DNA of 30,848 nt, from assembly GCA_934140155.1 (NCBI GenBank), contig CAKPBC010000012.1:1-30848 (forward strand), given 5' to 3'. The notes below the pieces were generated by a model. The model was not told the origin of the DNA, made no database searches, and was given only the letters and a program-made list of their open reading frames with translations. The DNA is from an uncultured Bacilli bacterium. Lineage in GTDB: Bacteria; Bacillota_I; Bacilli_A; RFN20; CAG-826. This document shows, piece by piece, positions 30,450 to 30,848 of this stretch (position 1 is the stretch's first letter; each line of letters begins with the position of its first letter). The position numbers and the translations under genes were made by a program.

Positions 30450-30527
30450 AAATATAATCTAATCTATTTAATAGATATAGAGCGAATTAACTTTTTTGTT
30501 ATTTTGTCGTTACGAATTTACACGGCA

Positions 30528-30550
30528 AAAAGACCCGCCTTTAATCGGGT
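30528..30550 (-). terminator. Leftward terminator-like hairpin near the right end
   Basis: On the minus strand ACCCG (30550-30546) pairs with CGGGT (30537-30533), then CTTTTT. It would stop transcripts entering the element from the right flank. Confidence 0.45.
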
Positions 30551-30637
30551 TAGTTTGATACGATTTTGAGAAAACGAAAAGTAAAAAAGTAGTAGTTTAC
30601 TTTAATTCGTCTAAAAGTCAATGTTGTATATGCTAGT

Positions 30638-30666
30638 ATAAATGTATATAAGACTCATACATTTAT
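30638..30666. repeat. 10-bp inverted repeat beside attR
   Basis: ATAAATGTAT (30638-30647) and ATACATTTAT (30657-30666) are perfect complements 9 nt apart, 24 bp before the attR core. Position suggests an integrase arm or excisionase site. Confidence 0.5.
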
Positions 30667-30689
30667 ATCTAATTAAAAATTTTATATAG

Positions 30690-30708
30690 CTGGCATGAGG
30701 CACCATTT
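30690..30708 (+). repeat. attR core, 19-bp direct repeat
   Basis: Second copy of CTGGCATGAGGCACCATTT, identical to 17610-17628, without the rest of the tRNA. It marks the element's right boundary. Confidence 0.93.
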
Positions 30709-30714
30709 AAAATC

Positions 30715-30750
30715 AACTTACGGACTGAAAAGTTCGTGAGTTTTTATTTT
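30715..30750 (+). terminator. Orphaned original terminator of tRNA-Thr
   Basis: AACTTACGGAC and GTTCGTGAGTT pair over 11 bp with two G-U pairs, loop TGAAAA, then TTTTTATTTT. It lies 7 nt after the attR core, where it would have followed the tRNA before insertion. The last 98 bases (30751-30848) show no gene I can support. Confidence 0.8.
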
Positions 30751-30848
30751 ATATAAATACTATAAAAAAAGAGTAAGCGTCAAAGATCGACCATAACGAA
30801 TCTTATTTTGATAAAGGGAATCGATTTTTAAAATTCCAAGGCAAAAGA

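Larger units (their letters stand above)
29945..30689. other. 745-bp non-coding, hairpin-rich right end of the element
   Basis: No convincing gene is seen on either strand. It contains the structures listed separately: a GC-rich hairpin, further hairpins, a 28-bp palindrome, a leftward terminator-like hairpin and an inverted repeat next to attR. This is the only long non-coding stretch in the element and so the likeliest home of the replication origin and, if the element is a filamentous phage, the packaging signal. Confidence 0.6.
17610..30708. mobile_element. Integrated filamentous-phage-like element, about 13.1 kb
   Basis: Both ends are fixed by the 19-bp repeat; the excised circle would be 13,080 bp. 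Its genes are a tyrosine integrase next to the tRNA, a Cro/CI-type repressor, a replisome-organizer-like protein, a 74-residue one-helix protein, three large exported or anchored proteins, and a membrane ATPase with a Zot/pI-like P-loop. Head, tail, terminase and lysis genes are absent, as are relaxase and mating-channel genes. That combination fits a temperate filamentous phage. A non-viral integrative element that displays surface proteins remains possible. Confidence 0.85.

Noticed and set aside
29945..30689. CRISPR array or iteron set in the hairpin-rich region
   Set aside because: Repeats here are inverted, not regularly spaced direct repeats with unique spacers.
17610..30708. Reading the element as a phage-inducible island or tailed prophage remnant
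   Set aside because: No terminase, capsid, portal, primase or packaging-interference gene is recognised, and the genes look intact rather than decayed.

Overview
The window is AT-rich DNA with compact, often overlapping genes, strong GGAGG ribosome-binding sites, hairpin-plus-T-run terminators and tRNA genes with encoded CCA. Tryptophan is written TGG and long frames stay open under the standard bacterial code. A low-GC Firmicutes/Mollicutes-type host (for example an uncultured Bacilli lineage such as RF39 or a relative) fits best; this is inference, as no rRNA or other decisive marker is present.

Left part, about 1-17600, ordinary chromosome: a TfoX-N-like protein; a Gfo/Idh/MocA oxidoreductase; a two-gene operon of a VUT-family (queuosine precursor type) transporter and an SDR reductase, behind a leader with a candidate preQ1-I riboswitch and a clear terminator/antiterminator; nicotinate phosphoribosyltransferase; a large lipoprotein; seven tRNAs (Ala, Met, Ile2, Ser, fMet, Asp, Phe); a Na/Pi cotransporter with a PhoU-like tail; a family 2 glycoside hydrolase; a conserved membrane protein; TypA/BipA; two HAD phosphatases; RimO; a solitary PemK/MazF-like protein; and tRNA-Thr(GGT).

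Right part, 17610-30708: an integrated element of about 13.1 kb, bounded by a 19-bp direct repeat (CTGGCATGAGGCACCATTT) whose left copy is the 3' end of tRNA-Thr and whose right copy stands alone. It carries a tyrosine integrase beside the tRNA, a replisome-organizer-like protein, a 74-residue one-helix protein followed by its own terminator, three large cell-surface-type proteins, a multi-spanning membrane ATPase with a Zot/pI-like P-loop, and a divergently transcribed Cro/CI-type repressor. No capsid, terminase, portal, tail, relaxase or conjugation channel genes are seen. The best single reading is a temperate filamentous (inovirus/plectrovirus-like) phage of an unusual type.

How the element seems to work: a back-to-back promoter pair near 28390-28440 with three evenly spaced 17-bp operators decides between repressor (rightward, with a membrane protein that copies a motif of the big surface protein) and one long leftward operon (replication, coat, surface proteins, ATPase, small accessory genes, integrase). 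The leftward transcript starts with about 185 nt of leader able to form pseudoknots that could hide the first ribosome-binding site. Right of the repressor lie a candidate Fst/par-like type I toxin-antitoxin locus, a small regulated operon with a ribbon-helix-helix protein, and about 745 bp of non-coding, hairpin-rich DNA with a GC-rich 65-base hairpin, the best candidate for an origin or packaging signal.
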